The position numbers and the translations under genes were made by a program. A stretch of 64,000 bases of DNA from Daphnia pulex (taxonomy: Eukaryota; Arthropoda; Branchiopoda; Diplostraca; Daphniidae): positions 5,845,501-5,909,500 of the forward strand of contig NC_060018.1 of assembly GCF_021134715.1 (NCBI RefSeq), read 5' to 3'. This document shows, one piece after another, positions 22,001-34,300 of the stretch. The notes beneath the pieces were generated by a model. It searched no databases, was not told the origin of the DNA, and saw only the letters and a program-made list of their open reading frames with translations. The first letter of the stretch is position 1. Every line of letters starts with the position of its first letter.

Positions 22001-25000
22001 ATCGAAATTTTTTAAATAATCGACCTCCCCAAATTCAACGATTAAAAGCGGTTTAACGGTTTTGTCACCGGGGCTCGACATCGCTGATTGGATCAGAAAT
22101 GATTTGAGTCTCTAATAGTTTATCTCATCAAGTTACACTGAACCCATTTCTAGGAATAGGCAGATATAATTACTTTGAGACCGGAACCGCCAGCATAATC
22201 AGACCCTCCTGGAACCCTCCCTAGCTGTTGGCTTTCCAAGAGGGAATAACAAACAGACTAAATATACATACACGCCAGCAGTGAAAGAAAGACTCTCTTG
22301 CATATATTAGATCACGTGAGAGCCGACGTGCCTACATGTATAATATACGCGGTTTGCATACGAATAGTTGATACAGAACTTTTACTCCCGCGTTTATTCG
22401 TCGCTTCGGTTGCCAAGGGTGATGTGCACAAATCCACACACCCACGTCGTAATACACATTATAAATAAATTCATTCCCGTCAAATGAATTCGTAAAATTC
22501 TCTCCCGTGTGTTAACCAAAACAAAAGTTAACCAAAATCCACCCCACCCCCCAAAAAAAAGAAATGTGTCAAACGGGAAAATCCTGTCGGGTAAATTCTC
22601 ACGAAGAGTCACGCTCGCCAAACAGAGAGAGCCTGTCATGTGTGTGTGTGTGTCCTTTAAGGTCCCACATTATCAATGATTCAAATATAGTTGGTCCAGC
22701 ATGTCTGTCTCTCTCTCTCTCTATAAATAAAAGCCCGCAGACTTTTGGCCGCGTGCTCTATCTCTCTCTCTCTCTCCTCTGGCCGGGCGGCGTATGAGCT
22801 GCTCGTTGGCGTCCCTCAGCAGACGGTGTGACGCCGTTTCGTTTGCCCAGCATACCAACTGATGGGACTTGTGTCTCTTTGCTCGGCAGATCGGCGAGGT
22901 AAATAAAGGCAGCACGTTCGTACAAACTTGCACGTATATACATATCAGGCCGACACGTTATTCGGGGATGAGGGGGGGGGGACCCAGAGAGAGTCCGAGA
23001 TTAACTTCTGGTGGTCTCTAGTTTGAAAGGTAATAAATGAGACAGTGTAGCAGCAGCAGCAGCGTCCCCCTCACGCCAACTTGTGTATTGCTGTATTGGG
23101 GGCAAGAGCAGCAACGGGAGAAAACGACCGAGGTGTAAGGGGAGTTTGACTCCCAGCAGCTGCTCAAAAGCATCCATCAGTAGCCGACATCCAGTTTTCA
23201 CTGGCGAAACCAAAACAACAACAACAACAACCCGAATATATTTCAAAAAAAAAAAAAAAAAAAAGAAGGAAAAACTTTCAAATCTCTTCCATCAGCTCAA
23301 GCCAAAAAAGTTGAACGTATAAATATAATAATAATATCTATACATATATAAGAGTTGCACGCACTGGACGGGTGGTCTGTTTTTTGTTTGTTTTCGGGTT
23401 GATCGAACAGAGAAACTCTCCCATCCAGCGACTGGGAATATTATAAATCGGGATGAATGTGTACATATGCACACACAGATAGAGAAGAAAGGATCGGCGA
23501 TGATCGATCGGGAGAGTCGTGTGACAAGGAGAATATAACGCACCTATACAGCTCTAGCTGCCCTAGATGGCGGACAACCTAATCCAATGAAGCACTCTCT
23601 TGTTACCGCAGCTAGAGGTCCATCCGTTTCGTTTATGCTGTCCCAGCGGGGAAAAAAATAAGGAGGGAAATCATATCACGAAAGGGGGTGGGTGGAATCG
23701 AATTCCTTATTATGTATCCCGCGTTTGGCAGCTGCTGCTGTTCTTGCTGGTTTCCCATCTAAGAAAGGAGAAGGAGGTGTATATGTATCTAATAAATGAG
23801 ATCTCACTCGACGCTGCGATGGCATAAGCAATAGGGCGGATGTGAATTCAGCGCACGCTTTCTATATATGCTGTGCGGATCGGAGCTCTCGTCAATTTTT
23901 GGGTTTTATTTTCGGCGGACTTTGGAACACATCCCGCGTCCGCCCTTATCGCACGGGATGTGTGTGTGCTGCTGCGATGGCCACAGCAGTGCCCACACAA
24001 GTCACGATAGGGATAGCTCGTCCATTGAACAGTTGCCAAGCCATGACCGTTGTTTATTCGATCTGAGGATGAATGGGTACACACTGGTCATAACAGGCGA
24101 TGGCTATCAGCACCAAGAAAAAAATAAAACAGATATCCTTGGTAATAATAATAATAATAATGACTAGTTTAATATAATATAATACCCCCATCCACCGAAA
24201 GATGATCCCATTTTTCTCTCTCCAGAGAAGGGATGACCTCGTTCTCCATGTCAGTTTTATTAGGTCCACTTCCGGTTGGTCGGGGGAGGAGGGCGACCGG
24301 CGACGTGACGAAAAAGGAAGTAAAAGAAAAAAATATGATCTAACGCGTCACAGCTCGGCGTGACGGTGCCATTTTCATGCGTAAACGGCTCGTCTATTAT
24401 GTTCTCGAAGTAGAGAAGAAAGTCGTGCCCGGTTTTTCCTCGTCGTCCGCTTCTCGCCATGCGCACGAACAACAGGGCCGGTGTGGTAAAAGTTAAAAAA
24501 AGGCTAGCACACACACAGTCATCATCACGCAACCTGTTTCAATATTGAATTACCCGCGCAGCTCTTCTCTCTGTTCAAAGCAAACGATCCGACACCTGTG
24601 CGCGTGTGTGTGTCCGCCGTGTGTGTTTCATTTGCGCCATCACGAGAGAGCGCGGACGGGATTGAGTTGTCGTCTACACTCACATTTCTCACGTTACCCA
24701 CCGAAATAATCATTTTAAAAAATAAAAGAAATGTCTTCATTTCCAACCGAATTGTTTTGGGACGGGGCTGTGCCAAAGGGAAACATTTCGAAGAAAGACG
24801 AGAGCCAAAAGAAATTCGACGCTAGATTTTTTTTTAAGAGCAAAAGAATGGAATCAAACGTGATTTTTTTCTCATGTCTTTAAAAAAAATCTCTGGCCGG
24901 GATTATATAATAGACGCATATAGAAATCCAAATATCTATAGTATATCTAGCCAAATAGAGAGCTGCCAGTCAAAATGTGAACGAAGAAAACTATGCTGCT

Positions 25001-28000
25001 GGCATGTCCATCACCGAGTCTTTTTTTCTTTTCTTTTTTCTCTGGCTCCGAAAACATATACATGTCCGCGGTCGTGTTCCGCATTCAGTTCACGGCTGAG
25101 GATATATACGTTATACACACAGCGCAACAAACCCCAAAAAAATGAAAAATAAAAAATGACATTCCAACGTCTTCCAAAATGTTTTTTGGTTGTTTTTTCG
25201 TCCATCAATAACCATGTTTGATATTATATATATGGTACCCGTCCTGCTATGCTATAAGCTATATGCATGTATGTGTGTAAGATAGAGACACGACATAATA
25301 AGACATGGAATACATGTACAAGTGAATCAGAACAATCGTGAAATCGAAAGGAAAAAATAAAAATCCTCCGGCATATTTATTTTTATTTATTCCCGGGCCT
25401 GCTGGATGATAACGTTCAATTCCGTCGTTCTGGACGGCTGCATTTTTTTGTTGTTGTTACTTTTACAATTTAATCTTTTTCTTTTTTTCTCGGTATTATA
25501 TAAATAATGTTTTACATTTGACATTTTTTGTTGTTACGTTTGTTGGGGAATGGAATCAACTTGAATCGGTTCCACTTGGCGTAGCGCGTTGCTTTTCTTT
25601 TTATGCTCGACGGAGTTTGATTCAGCGCTATTCTATTTGTTTGTTTCTTTTTGTGATGATAGCCTATGGAACATTATTATAGCTACAATATATATGTATA
25701 TATATATCCTCCCATTTCCGTGAAACACAAAGAATGGATGACGATTGCTGCGCAACATTTTCTAGCGTCGACATCGTGCCGATGGTTTTTTTCTTTCATT
25801 TCATTTCGTTCCGTGAAAAAAAAAGAAAAAAGAGAAACGGACTCGACTCGCTCGAATCGCCGTCACGTCGACTGTGACTGCCTTTGATTTCCGAAACGGA
25901 AAAATAAAACAAAACAAAACAAAACAGATCGTACTATCTTTTCATTTGGACTCGTTGATGACAAGCTTCCTTGCATTGTCAAATAGTTGATCAAAAAATC
26001 ACCATGACAACTGCTATCCTATCACCAGGCAATTTTTGATGAAACGAAAATGACGTTCCAACTAGAATCGGCCTCGAAGGTGTGTTTTTTTTTAAAAACA
26101 TCCTCCAGCCACATTTTCTGTTGATGGCGCGCGTTTTCTAATATAAAATATTTCCTTTCATTTGCACCATCCGGTCCTGCCCATTTTTTTCTTCTTGTAT
26201 TCTTTGTCAGCCGTTTTGGCACAGCTGGACGCACGTATAGCCTTTCGGAGTTGAGGGAGTATATAGTAGAGAGAGAGATTGTCTATAGTTGCTATAGAAG
26301 GGCACGCATGTGTGTATGTGTAGAAAGACGCCAGCCCCACCTGTGGCAACACCTTTTAGACTGGCGGGCGGGATTATCTTGGGAAAACAAACCGCACCAC
26401 AATTGTAGAAATTTTTTCTTTTCTTTTTCTCCCAAATTCGAATTAAAAAAAATGTTCATCCGAACAAAAGAAACAACTGGCGACTGGCTGGTTCTCTTTC
26501 CTCTATTCTTCATTATCACACGTAGAGAGAGAGAGAATAAGGTGTGTGTAGTACATATACATATGTACTACGCACAGGTACTTTTCTTTTTGAAAAAAAT
26601 TTCAGCAGGACGGACTCAACGGCCACTGAGAAAAAAAGAAAAGACTCCTGACAGGATATTCCCCCTGCTGGGCTCTCCTCTCTAACGAGTTCTCTCTCTC
26701 TCTTGATTTCTCGTAATGTTTTTTTTTTAATTTTTTTATTTCTTTTTATTTCATTTCGGGTCTCCTGTTGTGTGTAATGCCGGGCGCATACGTGACCAAA
26801 GAGAAAAAGGGCGGACCAATAGAACAAAAGTTAAGATTCTTCAGGTGTGAAACGAATAACCCAACGACAGCACCTGGTGTAGAAACTCAAATCTTCGCCC
26901 CAACCAACCAACACAAAACAATTTGAATTCATGTAAAGTTGATTTTAATGATTGAAGAAACATCTTTGTTAAATCTTGTAGCTGTCGCAGCGACATCTGG
27001 TGAGCGCACCTTTGGGTTGGCTGCGTCATCGAACTCTGTACGATAACTCTTGGATTTGAATAGTTTTCAAATTGTGTAATAACTCTCTCCCAGCTGCGCT
27101 GCTCATGTGTTTTGTTTTATTTATTTTTGTATTTGTTTTCTTCCCAAAGAAAATGAGCGATTGTGAACGATGTTTTCGGGCAAACAAACGAGGCCCTCCA
27201 TCGCTTGACACTCCTTGATTTATTCACGACAGTTAATCAACGACACGGCTGTTTATTTGTTTGTTGCTTTCTTCTTTTCCTATTTGTCGTTTTTATTGGC
27301 TATCTTGCCCAGGTCTAAACAGTTGTCGTTGTCCGCCGTTTGATTCTTCTTCTTCTTTTTCTTCTTCCCCCACCGATCGTTATATATAGGTGCGTGTCGG
27401 TCACTTTGGAGGTTATTCCGCGTGTTCGTCGTTGCCCTTTTTCTATTCATTTCCAAATCAATCGATAACAGAAACTCTCAAAGACGTTCGTCCCGTCGCC
27501 AAGGCCAAAGTCGTAATCGTTTCAGAAACGATACGATGGCTAAAGGAGCAGTTCAGCAGCGTCGTCATGACACGTCGATTGATACACCGGGAGAGAGTCC
27601 CGGTCCAGCGCGAGACACATTCAAAAAATCAGCGGGAGGGAACAAAGTGGCTGACCGTTCACGGCTGACCGCAGTTAAAAACACACACCGCTCCTTTAAA
27701 TAACCACATATGCGCACAACATGTCGAACTTGATAGATATACTAGTTGTGTGAAACAATTGAAAACAAATCAAAAGGAACATTGACAAAGTTTAAATGTT
27801 TTCTGTCCTTTTTGTTTTTTCTCCCGTTCATATACAACAGCGTCGTATCAATTTCCAACTTTTCTTGTCCATCTATGTCCGTATGAATGTTTTCTTGGCC
27901 AAACTGGTTATGGGTCAGACGGAGCGCCGTTATGTATTAGCCTACGCTCTCCTCTGTTTATACGTACGAACAAACAAACTCTGAGACGGCTGTCGCGTAT

Positions 28001-29520
28001 ACACAGGTAACGATTTAATAAGAAAATGGACAAGTTTAAAAGCTCCTTGGCAAACAACGACTCAACTGGAGGCGACAGTTGCACAAAACGCCACTGATAA
28101 CTCGGCGGTGCGCCTTTTGGGATGATTTCTCCATTCATGTTATACGGACAGGCCGGCGGTGGTGGTGTCAGAGGGAGTAAATAGACGCCAAACTGCGACG
28201 TCGTAGCATACACAACAAATAACGAGCCGACAAACGGACGATGGTCCGCGCTCGACTTTAAGTTGACGTGATTGCGGTCCAGCTGATGTAACAAGTGCAA
28301 TCACGCAGCCTTAAGTGAACGAGTACAAATGTATACTTTCAAGTTTCCCTTTTGACCAATTGGATGTGTGAGTATATAACCGGCCGACGTCGTGTAAAAC
28401 GATCTCCAACTCTAATAGGAAAACACATTCGTGATTATTACAAGGTCCAGCAATTTTTCTTTTTCTTCGAATGCGGTTGATTTTCGGACTCACTCAACCA
28501 CTTGGTGTAAAACATCGTCTGCTCCTTATACTATATAATAGGCGAGATAGTAGTATGTACATATATCTACTATTTTAAAACCGCAGATTGGTTTTCCCAA
28601 CCGTATATAGACAATAATCAACTAACCGGACTGAGACGATCTGGTGTGCAGCCGCAAAAAGATAATCTTTGGAGATATACGTATAGGTTATAGATTTTTT
28701 GTTTGGGGATATTTTGGATAAGAGAACCACATCATTTATTATATGATTTTTTATTTTGGCAGAAGAAAATAAATGGCCATTTCGGTGTGTCCGAACTGAA
28801 TAGAACTAGGAAACATTCATTTTGGGGGTAGTAATAGATGGTCAGTTATTTTGTTTCTGCGCTATACACGACCGGATACGAAAGCAATAAAGAATCACAC
28901 ACACAGAAATAAATATCCTTCATCTTCTCTCCTCCACACACATATGCTGTGTGGTGGGGTGGAAATCTCTTGAAGAAAGAAGCAGGTCAAAGATTCATTA
29001 AGGCAACCCACAAAAACTGACCCAACCCTAGCAACTGATAGCGTCGATGGACTCGCTGCTGTGTGCTGTGCGCGCACTGTCGAACTGAAGAAAACATTTA
29101 TCTCTGTAAGGGACACATCCTCACTGTCGTCTGCTTAGCTAGCGTTGTTGTGCTTTTGTGCTCCCACTTAATTTGGATATTTTTATATTTTTTGGTTTGT
29201 TTTCCTCGGATGTCCTTGATGAATCTCTTTTGCGAGTATATCAGGGCTCTGTAGAATACATTTTTGTCTATATATTATATATTTTTCATATTGCATTCCT
29301 CTTTGCCATTTTCACCCTATACCTGGACCCTGTTTCCCTTCCCCCATCATCTGTCAAACTGAGCTGTCAATGGCCTGACTTCTCTCTATTTTTCACTTCT
29401 TTATCTCTCGCTCCTTTCTGCTGCCCTTCTTGCGTCATACTATAGTGTCTTATTCTGTTCTTTCTTTTATTTATTTATTTATTCATTTATTTATTTATTT
29501 TTTTTCCCATTCCAAATACA
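22001..29520. other. Long non-coding interval
   Basis: Contains CT/GA tracts (about 22708-22723 and 22758-22777), a 20-A run at 23245-23264 preceded by an AAC run, GT and CA runs, and many short frames without homology. A TTTA-type tract at 29467-29505 lies next to the retrotransposon. An open stretch at about 27391-27703 follows an acceptor-like tract but is not recognisable (see rejected items). No RNA gene was identified. Confidence 0.4.
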
Positions 29521-30027
29521 GGCTCTCTCACTCACTTCTATTGTTGGATTAGTCATAAAACAGTGATCATACCCTGTTAATCTGTAAGTTGCGGAGTACT
29601 ATTTCAAGTTTTTTTTAAGCAGGAAGAGCGTGGTATAGATTCCACCCCGTCCGGTCTGGTTATAAGCACAACCGAAAAAGGCTTGGTCCCCTTGGGTTAT
29701 CAGCTCTTTGAGCTTATCCCTGGTGATCTCTCTCGTCCTCCCTGAGCGAGTAGCACGACCAGTGCTCAGTCCGTCCTTGTGTCGTGGGCTTCTGTGGGAG
29801 TGCCGGAAACCTTTTGGTAGAGACCTTGGGGGGATTTGGGCGCTGGTCACTCTGCTCATGCTCTGTGCGAGGGGGGGGAAGGAACCGGGGGTAGTCGTAG
29901 CTTTCTTCTGACGCCTTGTTCGTCTTTGCATTCCTCCCAGTTTCGAAGAGGATATCCTGCATTTCTTTCTTTCTTCACTCCCTACTTAAGTCTTGTGTCT
30001 GCTAAACTCTCTCCTACTGGGTGGGGC

Positions 30028-31311
30028 ATGGGAAGCGACGGCGAGGCCTCTGATGGCCAGCCGGATGTTAACTTTCGGCAATGTCTAAGTTGCGACAATC
30101 GTTTTGTTCCTATACGTAATAGCCACCGCTGCTGCTCCGCTGCGTGCAATGCCACTAAACCCAAACTAAGCCAATCCACCGGTCCGCCTCGTAGTACTAA
30201 ACGTTCTCTTCCCACATCACCCAGCAGTGATACCCCCGCGTTCAGTAAAAAAGGGAAAACCGACCTTCAACTGTTTATTGAGGAAAACTCGGCTAGTGCC
30301 ATCGACGATCTAACCAAAGAGGAACTTGCCACTCGCCTCTTTACAGCGGTCAGTTTTCTAACCGACTTCCCTACTTCTTCAGTTGAATCTCTTGTAGACA
30401 AGGTGCAGACCCTCTCCGCCTCTTTGGACTCTAAAGAATCCCGTATTTTGGAGCTTGAGGAGGAGATAGTTAAAATCAAGGTGTCCTTTGCTGACTCTAT
30501 TTTAAAACTCAATCTCTCCACTTCTCCCCCCCCTCCGTGCAGTTCAGGGCCTTCCTATGCGTCTGTAGCTCGTGGCCAGCTTACTAACTCAGTTTTGGTT
30601 GCTAATTGCGTCCCTGGTGCTACACCCAACGTCCTCGATATTCATGCTGTCGAGAAGCTCTTAGACACTCCAAATAGCGGTCTTATTCCTTCCCACGTCA
30701 GATATAAAAATAATAAGGTCTACGTTACGCTTGACAGCGACATTGATGTTGCCAAAGCTGCCACTATCCTAAATGGCAAACCCGAATTCCAAACTCAATT
30801 TGCTCCCGCTTCGAAACTAAATGTGATGTTCCCAGTGGTTGCTCTCTTTGTCAATGTGTCTGATCCCGAGTTCCTAAAGAAAGAACTTGAACACCGTAAC
30901 CAATGTTTGAGGGGTTCCATTCACTCGGTCAAGGTAGTCTACACTAAACCTAACACTACGGAGGGACACGTCAAACTCTTCCTCCGCTCTAAACAGGCTA
31001 GGGATGACATTCTTTTCCTTGGGAAAGCTTCCTTCTTGGGTAGGGCCTTTCGTGTTGTACCTGTGGATCTAGATCGCGAAGTGAGACGTTGTTACAAGTG
31101 CCAGCAATACGGTCATACTCAGCAACCTTGTACCAAACCTGTCGTTTGTGGGAAATGTTCAGGTAACCATCGCACCCTGGAGTGCGTTGTCGAACCTAAC
31201 GCCTGGAAATGTGTGAATTGTTCTGGCTGTCACCAGGCCGGTAACAAAGATTGTGCTGAACAGGTCAAAGCGGTGGCCCGGTACAGAGCCTTCCTAGACA
31301 AGCATGGTTAG
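30028..31311 (+). CDS. LINE ORF1, nucleic-acid-binding protein with three CCHC knuckles
   Basis: It encodes 427 residues. ORF1 proteins of this kind coat the element RNA and help form the ribonucleoprotein. Near the N-terminus is a Cys-rich motif (CLSCDNRF, then HRCCSAAC). The middle has a charged, leucine-containing segment predicted to be coiled coil (KESRILELEEEIVKIK). Residues about 355-409 carry three knuckles: C-x2-C-x4-H-x4-C, C-x2-C-x3-H-x4-C and C-x2-C-x3-H-x6-C, the usual triplet in I, R1 and Jockey relatives. The frame is open back to 29836, but the first ATG is at 30028, which I take as the start. ORF2 begins inside its last eight bases. Confidence 0.88.
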   Translation: MGSDGEASDGQPDVNFRQCLSCDNRFVPIRNSHRCCSAACNATKPKLSQSTGPPRSTKRSLPTSPSSDTPAFSKKGKTDLQLFIEENSASAIDDLTKEELATRLFTAVSFLTDFPTSSVESLVDKVQTLSASLDSKESRILELEEEIVKIKVSFADSILKLNLSTSPPPPCSSGPSYASVARGQLTNSVLVANCVPGATPNVLDIHAVEKLLDTPNSGLIPSHVRYKNNKVYVTLDSDIDVAKAATILNGKPEFQTQFAPASKLNVMFPVVALFVNVSDPEFLKKELEHRNQCLRGSIHSVKVVYTKPNTTEGHVKLFLRSKQARDDILFLGKASFLGRAFRVVPVDLDREVRRCYKCQQYGHTQQPCTKPVVCGKCSGNHRTLECVVEPNAWKCVNCSGCHQAGNKDCAEQVKAVARYRAFLDKHG

Positions 31312-34300
31312 AGACCTCTCTTCCACGCGTCCGGCCGTCCCAAGCATCTTGAGATGTCTCCAAATTAACCTAAGACACTCCAAAACTGCCTCCTCTGCCC
31401 TAGCCCAAGTTGTTCTTGACTTAAATATTGATGTTGCTCTTGTCCAGGAACCTTACGCATATTCTGTGTCCCCTCCCGTTCTCGCTAATATTCCACCCGG
31501 CTTCTCGCCGTTCCACCAACTCTCTGCCGACCACGCGTACGGCTCAGCCATCCTGTTACGAGACTCTCTATCCAAAAACGCCTCTCTCTCCTCCTCCCTG
31601 CCACCCAACATTTCCACCTGCATCTCCTTTCCCACTTGCTCGGGTTCACTCAGCTTCTGCTCTGCGTACCTACGGCCATCCCTCCCTAATTTTTGCCAAA
31701 GTGCCTCCCAAATTCTCGACAAATCCGCCTCTCCTCTTTCCATAATTTGTGTAGACTCTAACGCGAAAAACTTATTGTGGAACAGCAATGGTACCGATTC
31801 CCGGGGCTCTGATCTGGAAGCGCTTATTCTCCACCATAAACTAAATATTGTTAACAAACCTCGCGCTGACCTTGATTTTGTTCCTGGGGGGACCTCTTTT
31901 ATCGACGTCACTCTTGCTGGTGATCGTGTCAATATCAATCGCTGGTCCTATCTAGCCATGCCCTCCCTTTCTGATCACCCATATATCTATTTTGAGGTTG
32001 TGATTAGTGGAATTACTCCTTTGCTCAGAAGTCCAGTCACTAATAAGGCCCCTTCCCTCTTTCACATTAACCAACGATCATATCTGAACTGCCTTGCCCT
32101 AACTCTCAACAAATGGGAGCCTCATTCTCTCTCTCTGTCGTCACCTGACTCCATTGACCGCCAAATTGAACGTCTCTCTTCGACCATAGTCAACTGTGCT
32201 AGACGTGCCAAAGTAAAAAATCCTCCAGTCCCTCCCTCTAAGACCATGCCCTGGTGGTCTCATGAGCTTTGTGCTCTCCGTTCCAAAGCACGGTCCTCTT
32301 ACAAAGCTTGGTCGCGATCGAAGCTATCTAGCGATGAGAGTCTGTACCGCCGTTCCAAGGCTAACTATCAACGTGCCCTGCGGCTAGCCAAAAGCAAAGC
32401 ATGGGCTGACTTTCGCGCACGGACGTCGTCCAGCGATACGTTCAAGGTTCTTGCCTCTTTCTCTGGGAAATCAAAATCCATCCCAGTACCCTCTGAGCTT
32501 ACTGTCAACGGAGCCACAACAACTGATCCCTCTATCATCACCAAAGCGTGCGCCGACCACTTCTTTCCTGTCGAGCCACCATCGGACATTGACCACTCTG
32601 CTATTCTTGATTCTGCTAATTCTGCTCTAAATCTCTCTGACTCGGCGGTTCCTCCTGTATCTGACTGGGAATTTGAATCAGCTTCTAAAACACTTAACAA
32701 AAAGTCTGCTCCTGGCTATGACGGTATCTCAGCTGACCTCCTTCTTTTTAGCCTTCCTGTGATTAAGCCACTTCTCTTCAAGATCATCAATGCTTGCCTT
32801 TTGCTCTCCTTCTTTCCCAACAACTGGAAACTCTCTAAGGTCGTAGTCATTGGGAAACCAAACAAGCCTGATTACTCGACTCTTAACAGCTTCAGGCCTA
32901 TCAGCCTAGTCTCGAATCTTGCCAAACTCCTTGAAAAAGTTATTCTGGGTCGCCTTATTTGGTACAGCCGCTCTCTGAATTGGTTTAGTGACTACCAGCA
33001 CGGTTTCCGTGAAGGCAGGTCGACTGAGTCCGCCGCCCACTCACTCACGTCCGTTATCGAGTCTGCTTTTGTAGAGCGTAAGGTGTGTGCTGCTGCGTTT
33101 CTTGACATCAAGAGTGCTTTTGACTCTGCTTGGCACCCTGCAATCATTGCCTCCCTAGTGAAACGCTCCTGCCCCGGCTATCTCCTAAAAATTGTTCAGA
33201 ACTTCCTCTCCAACAGAGTTGCTGCTATCTCGGTCCATGACTCTACTTTCACCAAACCAGTCCTTCTCGGATGCCCACAAGGAGGGGTGCTATCCCCCTT
33301 CTTGTGGAATATACTCGTCGACGACCTGCTCAGACTAGAGTTTGATTTTCTAGTAATATTCATTGCCTATGCAGACGACATTACCATTGTAACACCCCAC
33401 AAAGACCCAGAAATTGCTACTCGTAATCTGCAGATTGCGTGTGACACGGTGGTCAGTTGGCTTCGTTCTCGGAAACTATATCTGAATGCCCTCAAATCTG
33501 TCTTTGTCGTATTCTCTCGCAAACGTATCGCACTGAACAACCTAAATATCTGCATCAACAACATCGTGATTTTCCCTTCTCTGTCTGTCCACTTTCTTGG
33601 CCTCATTGTTGACGCAAATCTAAAATGGAAAGAGCATCTAAATGCCAAATGCGTTTCGGCCAAAAGGGCCCTTCTCATGGTGAATTCCTGTCTGCGACAG
33701 TCCTTTGGCTTTGATTGTATGCGCCTCAGGTCTCTTTACCTCTCTAATGTCGAGCCGATCCTCTCTTATGGGTGCTCAGTGTGGCTCTCCATTCTCAAAA
33801 CTCAGGCTGGAAAGAAAACACTACGGTCCTTCCAGCGCTATGCCGCTCGTCTTATCACTCGGTCCTTCAAAACAGCTCCCACTGATGCCCTTTTAGTTTT
33901 GGCCAATCTGCTCCCGCTTGATCTGCATCTCCTCAAACTTGCCAGCCTAAGATACCTATCCATGAACCTGACTGGTGGTTTCTCTCCCTCCTCGTTGAAG
34001 ATTCTGTCTGAGCGCGTTCCGATACTTATCTCCGCCCAGAGAATTCCACCTGTTAACTCCTTATACTCGCCGAAGCTGCCTCCGTGGGCTATCAAAGTCT
34101 TTACATCTTCCATTCCAGGAGTTGTCGTCCCGCTTCTTCCTACTGATCGTAGGGTACTGAGACTAACTATCCATATATCTTGCAAGGGGACTGTCGCTAG
34201 TTTCTGTGTGGTTGCCTCAAACTCTCTTAATGTCTTAGACGTGTGCAACTCCTGGTTGCCTACCTTAACCTCTTATAGACTCGCAATATGCTCTGCACTC

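Noticed and set aside
27391..27703. Open stretch after an acceptor-like pyrimidine tract (ATATATAG at about 27383-27390), with an ATG in good context at 27535
   Set aside because: Two overlapping frames are open with basic, low-information residues, there is no matching donor or partner exon, and nothing resembles a known domain. It could be an untranslated exon, but the evidence is too thin.
29104..29112. TAAGGG shared with the 3' flank of the LINE as a possible target-site duplication
   Set aside because: Only six bases match, and the position would imply an unsupported long 5' region.
33838..34248. Minus-strand open frames across the LINE ORF2
   Set aside because: Shadows of the strongly supported plus-strand reverse transcriptase frame.
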